NCBI RefSeq assembly: GCF_000150275.1
Contig: NW_002060943.1
Location: forward strand, 563,126 to 627,125
From: Trichoplax adhaerens
Taxonomy: Eukaryota > Placozoa > Uniplacotomia > Trichoplacea > Trichoplacidae
Direction of reading: 5' to 3'
Length of the DNA: 64,000 nucleotides
Shown here in pieces: positions 25,901 through 44,020 of the stretch. Each line of letters opens with the position of its first letter. The first letter of the stretch is position 1. The notes under the pieces were generated by a model. It did not search any database and was not told the DNA's origin. It saw only the letters and a program-made list of their open reading frames with translations. The position numbers and the translations under genes are program-made.

Positions 25901-28900
25901 CATCGCTGATCTTCCTACCTTAAGAAGCGAAAATTTAGAAAAATGTGTCCCTTCAGCTTCTAAACATACCTGTACCGAGCTAAACTATGATAGAAATCTT
26001 GCAAGTCCTACTATAATTTCCAATGATGCAGCTGAAATAATGAATGGATCCGAGCCTAATAAGGACGTTAATCAAGTAAGATGGGAACAGAAATCTTTAA
26101 CCGATCATGATGAGGGCAAAGAAGAGCAATTCTTAGGCCAAGATAAAGAACGTTCGGATGGAGTAGAATTAGTTCGGCATCAAATTGATAGAGATCTACA
26201 GTCTAAACAAGAATTTACCCTTTCAGCTTCACCTGCAAATTCTACTAAATTTATTAGAAATATTCCCTCTACCATCCCTAATACTAGTGCAAATAGAATA
26301 GCATATCAGACTATGATCTCAGGAGAAGGTATTAATGTAGATGATTTTAAAGACGATTATCAACCCTGCCCACTCGGTTCCTGCATAGATAATTCTTCGA
26401 TCGAGAATACTTCAGTTCATGATGATGTAGTTTATGAAGTTCAAGGTAATCAAACTAGTCAAGAATAGCTAAAGTATCTTGCTGCTATAAAGAATAGTGA
26501 TGCTAATATTGATTGAATATCTTTACGTTCTGTTCAACAGGAATAAATGAGTCTGCCAAGTCCGTTGTACAAATCAGCAGAGAAATTTCAAGTAATGCCA
26601 ATATTACTCATTCGTCCTTGGAATCAGACATACTTCAACATAGTGAAGCTTCTAATGATATAGACAGGAATCAATATCTACAGCCAATTCATATGGTGGA
26701 CAAGATCGATGACGAGATTAGAAATAAGGCGTTAGGAAAATCCCAATCTCAAACTTCCGAAGGAAGCAACACTGTCGGAATAAATGATAGACAAGAAGAC
26801 ACAAACTATGGGCAAAAAGGCGTTAATACAAATAACTTTATAAAAATCTCTCAAATTCAAAATGAAAATTCAAATCAGGAAGTAGGTGATACCAGGGTAC
26901 AAGAAGAGAAAGAATCGAATATCAAGGCAGAAATACGGATTGAGAATACTATTAAGGTACAGATTGATGATAGGAGGGATGGCTCAATTGGAAATGAAAT
27001 CAATCCTAACATTAACCTACGAGACCAGAAGCCAAGCAATCAAAAATTTCAAAAGGCAAAAGAGGCTGAGAATAATAAGCCATTGCATATTAGTTCTAAT
27101 CTTGCAGTTGATGATGCATCCAAGAATAACCCAGTTTCGAATGTTGCTGAGGATAGTGAGAATAATGACATCGAAAATGTAGACATTAATGTAGAATTAA
27201 TGAATGAAGCATCTAATAAAGTTGGGGAACAGAAATTACCAACTAATATTGGTCCTAATGCAAAGACTATGAAGAAAGAAGGAAACTTAGATTTTGGGAT
27301 GGATTTGAAGTTAGAATCTTATGTTCAAGACATGAAGATCAAGAAAGAAAGTGCCATCGCTTCAGCAAAAAAAGCTGTCAAGAGTTCCTACATCGATCAA
27401 AAACAAAACCAATTGGAAAGAGAGAAGATAGAGAATGTGCATGCTAACCCACATCAGGTACATAAAGAAACAGAAACAATCTTCCCTTCCACGGCGGATA
27501 TACGGGTATCATCGCTTATGAAGGGGGAAAAGCAGAATGGTAACGATGAGATGGTTTCTACTGCTGCCTTGCTATTGCCTCAATGCAATAATCAAGATAG
27601 TTGTACTGAACAGCCGAAAGAAAGCAACCATGATTCTGAGATTAAGCTGATTGAGCGAGAAAAGTACAGTAAGGAAGTGAATGATGATAATATGCTAATA
27701 AAGCATTCATCGTACAAAGACACCATAAATACTGATATGTTAAAAGAAGATTTTTCAAGCGTGGACATTACTCAAAATAAGCAGGATCGTTGTCAAAATG
27801 ATACAAGTACTAATGCTAACGATTTGGAATCAGAATCAATTGGCCAAGGTTTTCGTGATGAAGAAGAAGAGGAAGTAAGCACATCAGTAGAGAATACAAA
27901 GAAGAAACATCGTAGCCATCGTCATGGCCATAGTAAACGAAAAGATGGTAAGAAACACCGCAAAAAACATCGAAAAGAGAAAACTTCTAATTCTCATCAC
28001 CATAAGGTCAGCTTAAAATAATTAGAAGTAAATCTTGTATTTCTTACAAGCTAGTCGACTTTTCTAATGGTGTATAGAAACTATGGTTTACATATTTATT
28101 ATAGCTCCTGTCTGCAATATTGTTAATACAATTACAGCGTTTCTATTCTAAATTAATGATAGAAATAATTTTGAAATGCTGTACCGGTAATATAGGGAAG
28201 TCTGCTAGAATCGATCATAGAAGAAGATGAAGATGTAGCAATAGAGCCAGAAACAAGGAAATCAACTGATTTTTATGTAGAGCCTGATCATGAAGTAGCA
28301 AAACTTATAGGAAAATTAATCTGCAATGAAGAAATCGATGAAGACAGCGATGTTGAGCAAGATATTGAATCTATTATTTACGATGATGAAATATTTTACC
28401 CACTAATTAATGCCTTAGTCTCAAAGGTAGGATATCATTGTTAAAAAAATTAATAAGTAAACAGTTAAAATTGTAAAATCATAAAACATTCGAACGCATT
28501 GATTTTAATATAGCATGCTCTTATGTTTTGTATTATTAGTATGAAAGCATCGTTGAGAATAAATTAAGCGATTTTTCCAGCAATGATCAAGAACTTATTG
28601 AAGGACAGTTTCAATCATTTCAGGAAATATTAGCTACAGCAGATAAATGTTGGTCAGCATACCATGCTGGTAATGATTTTGAGGTTTTAGAGAATATCAG
28701 GAGACTTAAAAGCACATTAATTGAGGTAAGTTGACGACCAAAAAACTAATCAATTCGACTAGCTATTGAACCATTTACGTACTTTATTAGTAATGTTAGA
28801 AAGTGAAAACGATTTAACATGGTCTAGTTGTAAGAAAATTTTCTTAACCTTGATCTTACTGAAGTTGCGAATGGCTCTATTCCATTTGTAGTTGATAGAT

Positions 28901-28987
28901 GAAAATTATATCCATCAAGATGGCCTTAGTATAATTAGTAATACTATTGGAAAATCTCGTGTGCCGAAGAATTGTATAATTTTATAA
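19772..28987 (+). CDS. Gene B: giant RIIa-domain protein with basic tail, acidic C-terminal module and CaaL end (paralogue of gene A)
   Basis: Six exons join in consistent phase: 19772-19922, 21805-26445, 26541-28006, 28196-28426, 28540-28725 and 28892-28987, giving 2,256 residues. Residues about 8-47 form an RIIa dimerisation/docking domain, the fold by which PKA regulatory subunits and sperm/cilium proteins bind AKAP helices; the hallmark is Q-P-x-D-L-Y-Q-F-A-A-x-Y-F. Exon 2 then encodes about 1,550 mostly charged, disordered residues with three 52-residue repeats (about 663-823). A His/Lys/Arg-rich tail (about 2047-2086) precedes the acidic module shared with gene A. The protein ends Cys-Ile-Ile-Leu, a CaaL prenylation motif. 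The two large open frames are one gene: the split codon across the 95-base intron 26446-26540 reads GGA. A signalling or ciliary tether is inferred, not shown. Confidence 0.8.
19923..21804 (+). other. Intron 1 of gene B, with a 115-codon open frame
   Basis: Phase-1 intron. An ATG at 21059 opens 115 codons to 21406 on the plus strand, rich in Leu, Ile, Phe and Tyr with a hydrophobic C-terminal stretch. I do not recognise the product. It has no clear splice partners and may be chance in AT-rich DNA. Short direct repeats of 'ttgatatcaatntaag' type lie around 20830-21020. Confidence 0.4.
23652..24119 (+). repeat. Coding tandem repeat, three 156-base units, in gene B
   Basis: The start 'gaaagggagaactatcgg' recurs at 23652, 23808 and 23964, exactly 156 bases apart, so the frame is kept and each unit encodes 52 residues. 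The core 'SSSSLLLEEITQNDD' is identical in all three, while flanking positions vary. The third unit has a two-residue insertion near its end and a changed tail. High nucleotide identity points to recent duplication. The complementary strand is also open here (23521-24012), a by-product of the repeat. Confidence 0.9.
28196..28987 (+). other. Exons for the conserved C-terminal module of gene B
   Basis: Exons of 231, 186 and 96 bases encode 77, 62 and 31 residues. The donor of the 186-base exon (GAG|GTAAGT) is a near-perfect consensus, showing that the obvious in-frame stop just after it is intronic. The final exon begins after TTTGTAG at 28892 and ends with the CaaL box and TAA at 28985-28987. 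Confidence 0.8.
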
Positions 28988-29783
28988 AGTGAATAAGTAT
29001 ACTCTATTAACAAACAACTGCACGGAGGCTTGCAAACGTTTCCCAATAAATATAAAAATGCTGTACCTATGATTAATGTAAACTATTATATGATGAATAA
29101 AATGCATTCTTCAGCAATGGTGATTATCTCGTGATATACTGTAGTACGGTAAACGTAATTTAGGGTTAATTACGTAGCAAACTATAATTATATGCAATTA
29201 ACCAAAAAGAAATTGTTTTCGTTAAAAATTTCGTTAGTCACCAAGTGCTTGCATGTCTGCATTTGTAAGACGTGCAGAGCTTACGATTTTAGACATTTCA
29301 GGATGATAGCATGCTACGTTATGAAGAACCAATGGATTTAAGAGAGATAGTCCATCCAGTCACACATTTTCAGCTTAGTTGCTTTTTATTAATTTTTTGA
29401 ATAGCTCTCTAGTAGCAAATAGCGCAGCAAGTCTAATCAGACAGCACCAATAATATAATTAAAGGTCAACAAAGTAAAACAGTGTATTTTGCAATCATCC
29501 AGCCAAACAATATTAGGGCATCTAGACATCAAATTAAATTATGGCATGTTCAATTATATATTAGAAATCTGTTTCAAACACTCTTAGATTAAATTTCAAA
29601 TTTTATTGGCCAAGAAATTGATCAACACAGTATGTGTATCTTCATTTAAACGATTCTATTTTAGGATCAAGTTGTTTCAATTAAATTAAAAGCGAACAAT
29701 TGAGGCGAAATAATTTACTGCAGTGAATCAACACTGTAAAAAAATTCTCTAAAGGCAGGGTGTAGTGAAGGAGGATATTATAT
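28988..29783. other. Tail-to-tail spacer between gene B and glycerol kinase
   Basis: About 800 bases separate the stop codons of two convergent genes. Besides the AATAAA for gene B, an AATAAA on the minus strand at 29602-29607 lies about 180 bases past the glycerol kinase stop. No other feature is seen. Confidence 0.5.
29045..29050 (+). terminator. Candidate poly(A) signal for gene B
   Basis: A canonical AATAAA lies 58 bases after the stop codon of gene B. The hexamer is common by chance in AT-rich DNA. Confidence 0.35.
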
Positions 29784-36748
<6,965 letters not shown>

Positions 36749-37049
36749 TTCTTAGCAGAATTGAGCTATAGTCATGCAAAAGATAGAAAATTGCAAAATG
36801 ATATTACCATGATTGATGGAAGCAAATCCATCCAACAGTATTGCAATGGATGGAGAAACAATCTCCTTTTCCATCCATACGCATTTTCCGACGATCAATA
36901 CCGACGCATCGAAAGGTAAGAATCGATACTGCAGATCGACATCCACTGCTCAAGTATCATCTATGCATTAATATAGCAATAACATCATTCAATCTCTTTA
37001 GCCATGATACAATCATGGCCAAAGAGTAGGAGACAATTTCCAATTTTGC

Positions 37050-37380
37050 CCTTACAAAATGTCGACGAGCAAGAGCTTCTTCTAGCAGAGTTGGCACGTT
37101 AGTTGACTGGTTGGTCCGTACCGGGATATTCAAGGGTCTCGCTATTTTATAGTGTTCAGTATAGTAGGCAAGGCCATCCCCTGGCATACCAGGTCGGCTA
37201 GAAGATGGACAATGGTGGTACCCTAGTCGCTGGTTGCACCATATGCCATAGTATGCGACTTGACCAATCAGCGTTTGCACGCTGATTGTTTATACAGTCT
37301 CCACCTTTTCCTTACCTCTAGGGACAATAGAGTCCAGTCCAGTTCGGTCCAGTCCGGTCCGGACCGGTTTACAGCTGTTT
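37050..37380 (-). promoter_or_regulatory. GC-richer patch with paired CCAAT motif, candidate glycerol kinase promoter
   Basis: This stretch, about 300 to 630 bases upstream of the glycerol kinase start codon, is richer in G and C than its surroundings. It contains an inverted repeat at 37265-37288 with 9-base arms (caatcagcg/cgctgattg), one arm being part of a CCAAT box. A run of GTCC(A/G)G-type units at 37331-37370 includes a 14-base perfect palindrome at 37354-37367. Promoter function is inference from position and composition. Confidence 0.35.
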
Positions 37381-37489
37381 ACGCGATGGTTTGTTTGTTT
37401 GTTGATGAACAACATGGCGTCATGATAAACAAGGAAGGATTGGACATGGACCACCAGAAATAGAATGGTACTTTCTGCTGGTTTATGGC

Positions 37490-39960
37490 AGAGTCATGCA
37501 AAATGGCTCATTATCTACCAAATAGGCAACATTTTCAGCTTTAACTCCAGAGTGGCCCAAAATACTTTTGCAGTTTAGGGTCGAGAGGAGTTGCAGGCAA
37601 ATATTGCTTATCGGATTGGGGCCTTGATCAAGCTGTCAATAAGGTCGTTTTCCAGTTCTCTGGTCTCATACAATTTCCATCTTTTACTAGTTCCATTGTA
37701 AGAAGTGTAATCTTCCATTCGAAGAAATATCAGTATTTTCAGCTATTTTGATAAGTGTACCCACAGATAATGACAGTACAGTACAGTATTACTTTGGATG
37801 GATAACCCTTGGAAGCAATATGACGCATACTGCTAGTTTCTTCATGGCAGAGTCCTGGATCAGGTCCCTAAACTCAATTCAACTCGATAGTGCCGGAAAA
37901 ACTTTTGAGTTTAGGCTTGAGTTTGAGGCAAATATTGCTTATCGGATTGGGGCTTGATCAAGCTGTCAATAAGGTCGTTTTCCAGCTTTCTGGTCTCTTA
38001 CAATTTCTATCTTTTACTCATTCCATTCTGAGAAGTGTAATCTTCCATTCGGAGAAATATCAGTATTTTCAGCTATTTTGATAAGTGTACCCACAGATAA
38101 TGACAGTACTGTATTACTTTGGATGGATAACCCATGGAAGCAATATGACGCATACTGCTGCTTTCTTCTTGGCAGAGTCCTGGATTAGGTCCCCAAACTC
38201 AATTCAACTGGATAGTGCCCGTAAAATTTTTGAATTGAGGGTTGAGTAGAGTTGGAGGCAAATATTACCTTTCGGCTTCAGGCTTTATCTATCAATGGGG
38301 TCGTTTTCCAGCTCTTTTTCTGGTCTCATGCAATTTCTATCTTTTACTGATTGCGTTCGCTGAAATATCACTATTTCAGCTATTTTGACAACTGTACCCG
38401 CAGATAATGACAGTACTATATTATTTTGAATGGATAACCCTTGGAAGCAATATGACGCATACTGCTGGTTCCTTCTTGGCAGAGTCCTGGATTAGGTCCC
38501 CAAACTCAATTCAACTCGATAGTGCCGGAAAAACTTTTGAGTTTAGGCTTGAGTTTGAGGCAAATATTGCTTATCGGATTCGGCCTTGATCAAAGCTGTC
38601 AATAAGGTCGTTTTCCAGCTCTCTGGTCTCATACAATTTCCATCTTTTACTGATTGCGTTCGCTGAAATATCACTATTTCAGCTATTTTGACAACTGTAC
38701 CCGCAGATAATGACAGTACTATATTATTTTGAATGGATAACCCTTGGAAGCAATATGACGCATACTGCTAGTTTCTTCATGGCAGAGTCCTGGACTAGGT
38801 CCCCAAACTCAATTCAACCCAATTCAACTGGATAGTGCTGGAAAAATTTTTGAGTTTAGGCTTGAGTTTGAGGCAAATATTGCTTATCGGATTGGGGCTT
38901 GATCAAGCTGTCAATAAGGTCGTTTTCCAGCTTTCTGGTCTCTTACAATTTCTATCTTTTACTCATTCCATTCTGAGAAGTGTAATCTTCCATTCGGAGA
39001 AATATCAGTATTTTCAGCTATTTTGATAAGTGTACCCACAGATAATGACAGTACTGTATTACTTTGGATGGATAACCCATGGAAGCAATATGACGCATAC
39101 TGCTAGTTTCTTCATGGCAGAGTCTTGGATTTGATCCCCAAACTCAATTCAACCCAATTCAACTCGATAGCGCTGGAAAATTTTTGAATTTAGGGTTGAG
39201 TGGAGTTTGAGGCAAATATTACCTTTCGGCTTCAGACTTTATCGAGCTGTCAATAGGGTCATTTTCTAGCCCTCTTTCTGGTCTCATGCAATTTCTATCT
39301 TTTACTGATTGCGTTCGCTGAAATATCTGTATTTTCAGCTATTTTGATAAGTGTACCTGCAGACTATGACAGCACTGTATTACTTTAGGTCGATAACCAA
39401 TCGTAGTAATAAGAACGCTGACAGCTGGTTTCTTCTTGGCAAAGTGCTTGATTGGGTCCCCAAACTCAATTCAACCCAATTTAACTCGACAGTGCCGAAA
39501 TACTTTTGCAGTTTAGGGTTGAGTTGAGTTTCAGGGAAACATTGCTTTTCGAATTCAGGCTTTATCAAGCAGTCAATCTCATTGTTGTGTAGCTTTCTGG
39601 TCTATTCTACTGTACGGTTTCCTAGAATTGTACAATTTTTATCTTTTACTGATTGCATTCTGAGAACTCGAATCCTCTGCACTTGGATATGACAGTATTT
39701 TATCCATTTTAAAGAATGTTCTCTCCTGGCTATATGCATTCCAGTCGTTCCGCAGTATTGCTTTTAATTGATGAATCTCAACCCGAGAGTGGCCGAAAAA
39801 CTTTTTGGCCTAGGGCTGAGTTGAGTTTCAGGGAAATATTGCCTTTCGGATTCCGGCTTTATCAAGCCGTCAATCTCGTCGTTGTGTAGCTTTCTGGTCG
39901 ATAATCTTTTAAAATTTTTATCTTTTTTACTGATTGCATTCTAAGAACTCCAATCCTCTG
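37490..39960. repeat. Tandem repeat, about 300-340 base unit, about eight copies
   Basis: The landmark 'aaggtcgttttccagct' or its decayed form recurs near 37641, 37971, 38297, 38604, 38916, 39256, 39576 and 39878. Spacing is about 300 to 340 bases. Central copies are nearly identical and the right-hand copies are diverged. Each unit carries a fold-back made of 'caaactcaattcaac' and a downstream 'gagttgagtttg'. Several 60-70 codon open frames (37748, 37890, 38407, 38835, 39380) are the same repeat read in frame and are not genes. Confidence 0.9.
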
Positions 39961-40259
39961 CATATCTCGTATCGGTATGCATTCCAGTCGTTCCGCAGTA
40001 CATGTATTGCTTTATTTCTCGATCACGAAGAGAAGCAATAAAGCGGATACTGCAGGCTAATTGAAACGTTGTTCCAAGTCACTGAGCTTTAATATAAATA
40101 CTCGATACAAGTATTGTATGTTGCACATCATGTCATTAGCATTAGAATACTGGAAAAAATGGATAAGAACAGATCTAATATTCCTTGCTGGAATATTTAA
40201 AAAATAAACTTTAAGTATTCAAAAATAAATAAAACTGAGTGCCATTATTACTATACAGT

Positions 40260-41225
40260 AGAACGACTTGTTCATATCAATAATCTCTTGAAAGATTGAG
40301 TAATCCATGGGACAGCGAGATACTGTTGCCTATTCTTAGATAGGCAATTGCCTCCATGTCGTTGTTAAAATAACTAATGCCGTGGCGCACAATAGCAGTG
40401 ATTTACATTGTGGACAAAATGCAATCAATATTATTCCAACCTAAAGTATCAATTTTGTTCAGTAATGAACTGCTCAAGAATCTCTGAAAAGATTGAGTAG
40501 TCCATGAAACTACTACAGAGTCGTTGATAGGCTATTGCCTCCATGTAATTATGAAAATGTCTAATGTCCAATACGGCTCTATGTCATGACGCAGAATAGC
40601 AGTGATTTATATTATGGACAAAATGCAATCACTTGTATTCCAACGCAAAGTATCGATTTTGTACAGTAATGGACTACTCAAGGATCTCTGAAAAGATTGA
40701 GTAGTCCATGGTGTAGCATGGCACTACTGTTATAATCTTTGAAAAGATTTAGTAGTTCAGGTGTAACATGGTGTTACTGCATATTGGTAGGTTTGCTATT
40801 GCCTCCATGCCATCGTGAAAATGATTGATGTCGTGGCGCTCAATAGCTGGGATTTGTATTATGGACAAAATCCAATCGTCTTCCAATTTCCAACACAAAA
40901 TATCGATTTCATGCAGTCATGGACTACTCCATAATCCCTGGAAAGATGGTACAGCATGGTACTATTTCAAATTGGTAGGTATGCTATTGCCTTCATGTCA
41001 TGGTGAAATGAATCATGTCAAATACAGTTCTATGTATATCGTAGCACATAAATAGCAGAGATTTGCATTGTGGATAAAATGCAATCAAGAGCGTTGCAAA
41101 CCAAAGTATCGCGACTTTGTACAGGCACGATAGATTACTTCAGAATTCCTCGAGAGATGGAGTAGTCCATGGTACAGCATGTATACTACATATCAGTATT
41201 CGTAGATAGTCTATGACCTCCATGT
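40260..41225. repeat. Tandem repeat, about 188-base unit, about five copies, with hairpins
   Basis: The landmark 'attgcctccatg' recurs near 40347, 40534, 40798, 40986 and 41213. Spacing is 187 to 188 bases in the regular parts and longer where extra sequence is present. Units contain 'gattgagtagtccatgg', 'aatagcagtgatttgtattatggacaaaatgcaatc' and 'aaagtatcgattttgta' blocks. A perfect 13-base inverted repeat (40669-40681 with 40697-40709) sits in the third unit, and imperfect versions occur in others. Confidence 0.8.
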
Positions 41226-44020
41226 TAAGCTATACTCTGCGGTTGAGCTGTGACCTATAAGTTATAACTTATCTTCTTTCATTCTCGACATTTTAATAAA
41301 CTTATTCCATTTTCCACCAAATTATTTTAGCCTCCTTCATTGTGGAGAGCAACAATTCTACATATATGGTACGGGTATATACAGCACATGGTATGATTTA
41401 TCAGTAATTGCTCGGAGCTTGGGAGAATACTTACTTGTATTTTGTGCGTATAATAAGGTAGGATTCGCATTAGATCTACATTTACTGTTCATGACATTTC
41501 CCTAGCTAATGTGAACGTGTCAGCACGAAACAGTCTAGGCAATATAAGGTCTGATAAGTGTTTTCTTGCTATGGAGAGTTTAGGCTCGGATAACTAGGCT
41601 GCAAGCCAATGGCGACAATATTGTAATATGATTTGTATTTAGGCAACAATGAGGAATGCTAGTAACTGCTAGAGGAGAAGGAATAGGTTGAATTGGATCG
41701 AGAAGAAGACAACAGTAGGTAGCGAGTTTCACACATTTAGCAGAGTATGCTAGAGCTGATAAAGGAACAGAATGCTATATCGATGTTGTTCTATCTCTAT
41801 TTATTCATAGGTTAGCTAATATATGATATTCAATATTACTAGCCTTATAACCTGTCGCATTGCTAATAAACTATGACTCATAACCTTATTGCTCTTACAA
41901 ATCCATGTATGCAAGAGTTATTTAATTGTTGATATCAAAGCATGATACTTACTTCACTGTTATACTACCATTTTTGGGGGGATCCAAGATGCAAGACATA
42001 CCGTAGTTGAATGGGCAGACGGGATCGAAAAATCACGCTAAAATCATTTTACCTTCCGTATAGCAAAGCTAATTTCTTAAGTGAGATCTTAAACGCTTAC
42101 AAATAGTAACGTATACAGCATCCTTAGCCTATTCCATAGCTAAAGTAAATACAATCTCCTTTCGAGAATTAACGCTATAAAATGTTGTAAAATTTGATCA
42201 GACTATGAAAACTACAAAACAAAACTCCGAAATATGGCCTTTAATATGCAGCAGACTACAGGGAGTGCTGTACACTGTTTGAAACTGACTCTTGCACATT
42301 ATCAAGTGCTTATATACTGCATACAATAAAGTTGGTTTTTACGAGTAGTATAAACCTTCACTCCTGTGAAAGATAGGTAAATCTCGAATAAGAGTCAAAA
42401 TTCAAATTGCTTGCACATCTATGATCGCAGGTATTTATTCTTTAACCACGAGTTCAGCTCTATCGAGCTTGTGTTGATAATGAAGTTGAGTTGATGATTA
42501 CGAATAGACTACGCCAGTAATCAGAAATTCTGTATTATTTTTGCATTCTTTATTACACTTAACACCAGCAAATCCATAAAACACCTGTACTTTCACAGTG
42601 ACAAATAAATCTTAATTTGAAACATTATAATAAGAATATTCATGTGAATAATATCTGCTAATTTAAGTAATTAGTATTTGATAAAATTCATTTGAAATGG
42701 TCATGTAACTTTTAATAGATAAGTACATATATATATATTTATACTTCATAATTCGCAGCTTCATAGTTTCCATCCTTATAGCTAGACATGAAATTGCTAA
42801 CGCAATTGTTATACCCAGGGAAACAAACATTAATCTGAGGGATAAGATAATTCAAGTCTCTTAATGAGATGAAATATAATACCATGACAGGATAATATTA
42901 TTACTAACAACGACATAAACTATTTTAATTATGTATAGTAGAATATCTTAAATGGACCATAAAACCGGAGCTGCATATTGAGCAGACCGTCAGTCACCAT
43001 CATACATGCAATTATTACTACGATATTTACTACAGCGCACTATATGCGGCAAAGAGAGTAGTTGCGTAAACTATATAAAGAATCCTGCTAACTTATTTGT
43101 TAATATACTACTTAATTAACCATAAGAATGAATCATATAGCATAGCAATATTGAATTAGTGGTGTAAAAGTTTCAATAAAATATACGACAAAAAACGAAT
43201 GAAATAATCTTTGAAGTAATAATGATGAACTTACTGTACTTCTATAAGCCATTATCACTATTAGTGACAATTTTACCTCGAAATCGAAATGATAAATCTG
43301 AAATACAAGTCTGTTCTCTAAAAATTGCCATTAGTCAGCTATTTGGCTACACTTCATTATGCTTCAGGCTGACATCGGAAAATAAATTCATAATTTTTAA
43401 CGTGTAAGAACTATACCTCACAGTTACAAAGCCTAATTTCCCCACGTATTGACTCAAAACTACATAGAATTAAATATCGCTTAATACCAGTAATATACCA
43501 CATGGATAATAAATATCAAGTTTGAACAATGCTTCCAGCATTGTCTTATAAATAAAGATGTACACAACATATATATTTATATCTAAATAGATATATATAT
43601 ATAAATACTAGCATACTTGCCAAAGTTGTCTTTATAATATAGCCGTATGTAACTAAATTGTATATCACAAGTTATTACAAGAGATTTACAATCAATACGT
43701 GCGTATTACATTGTTATAGCCAGTCTGCTAATATTCTTAATTGGTTAAGATTGAGAATGATATTGAAAGCAATAGAAATTGAAATATTAGCTTAAACTAA
43801 TCTAAATTACTATTCCAAGAGTAGATTACAGTTTATGCCTTTAGTTATTTTCTAAACACCGTATGTATATTGCAAGTACCACTTTAATTTTTGTATCGTC
43901 AGGCTATCCAAAGGATGCATCAGTTCTCTTTCATTATGGCTGTATGCAGTAGATACAAGTTGCATGCGTCAAGTTTTTTGTTGTTTCCAGACTTGAAAGG
44001 TGATTTATTTCATGCTGGTG
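41226..44020. other. Intergenic, downstream of the ETS gene
   Basis: AT-rich DNA with no supported gene. It includes TA-rich microsatellite runs near 42727 and 43570-43610; the latter can fold back on itself. The 61-codon frame at 43222-43407 has no recognisable features. Confidence 0.45.
44004..44009 (-). terminator. Candidate poly(A) signal for the ETS gene
   Basis: AATAAA on the minus strand starts 12 bases after the stop codon. That is close, and chance occurrence is likely in this composition. Confidence 0.3.

Noticed and set aside
37748-39026. Four similar 60-69 codon frames
   Set aside because: They are the same frame in successive copies of a noncoding tandem repeat, with no domain and inconsistent ends.
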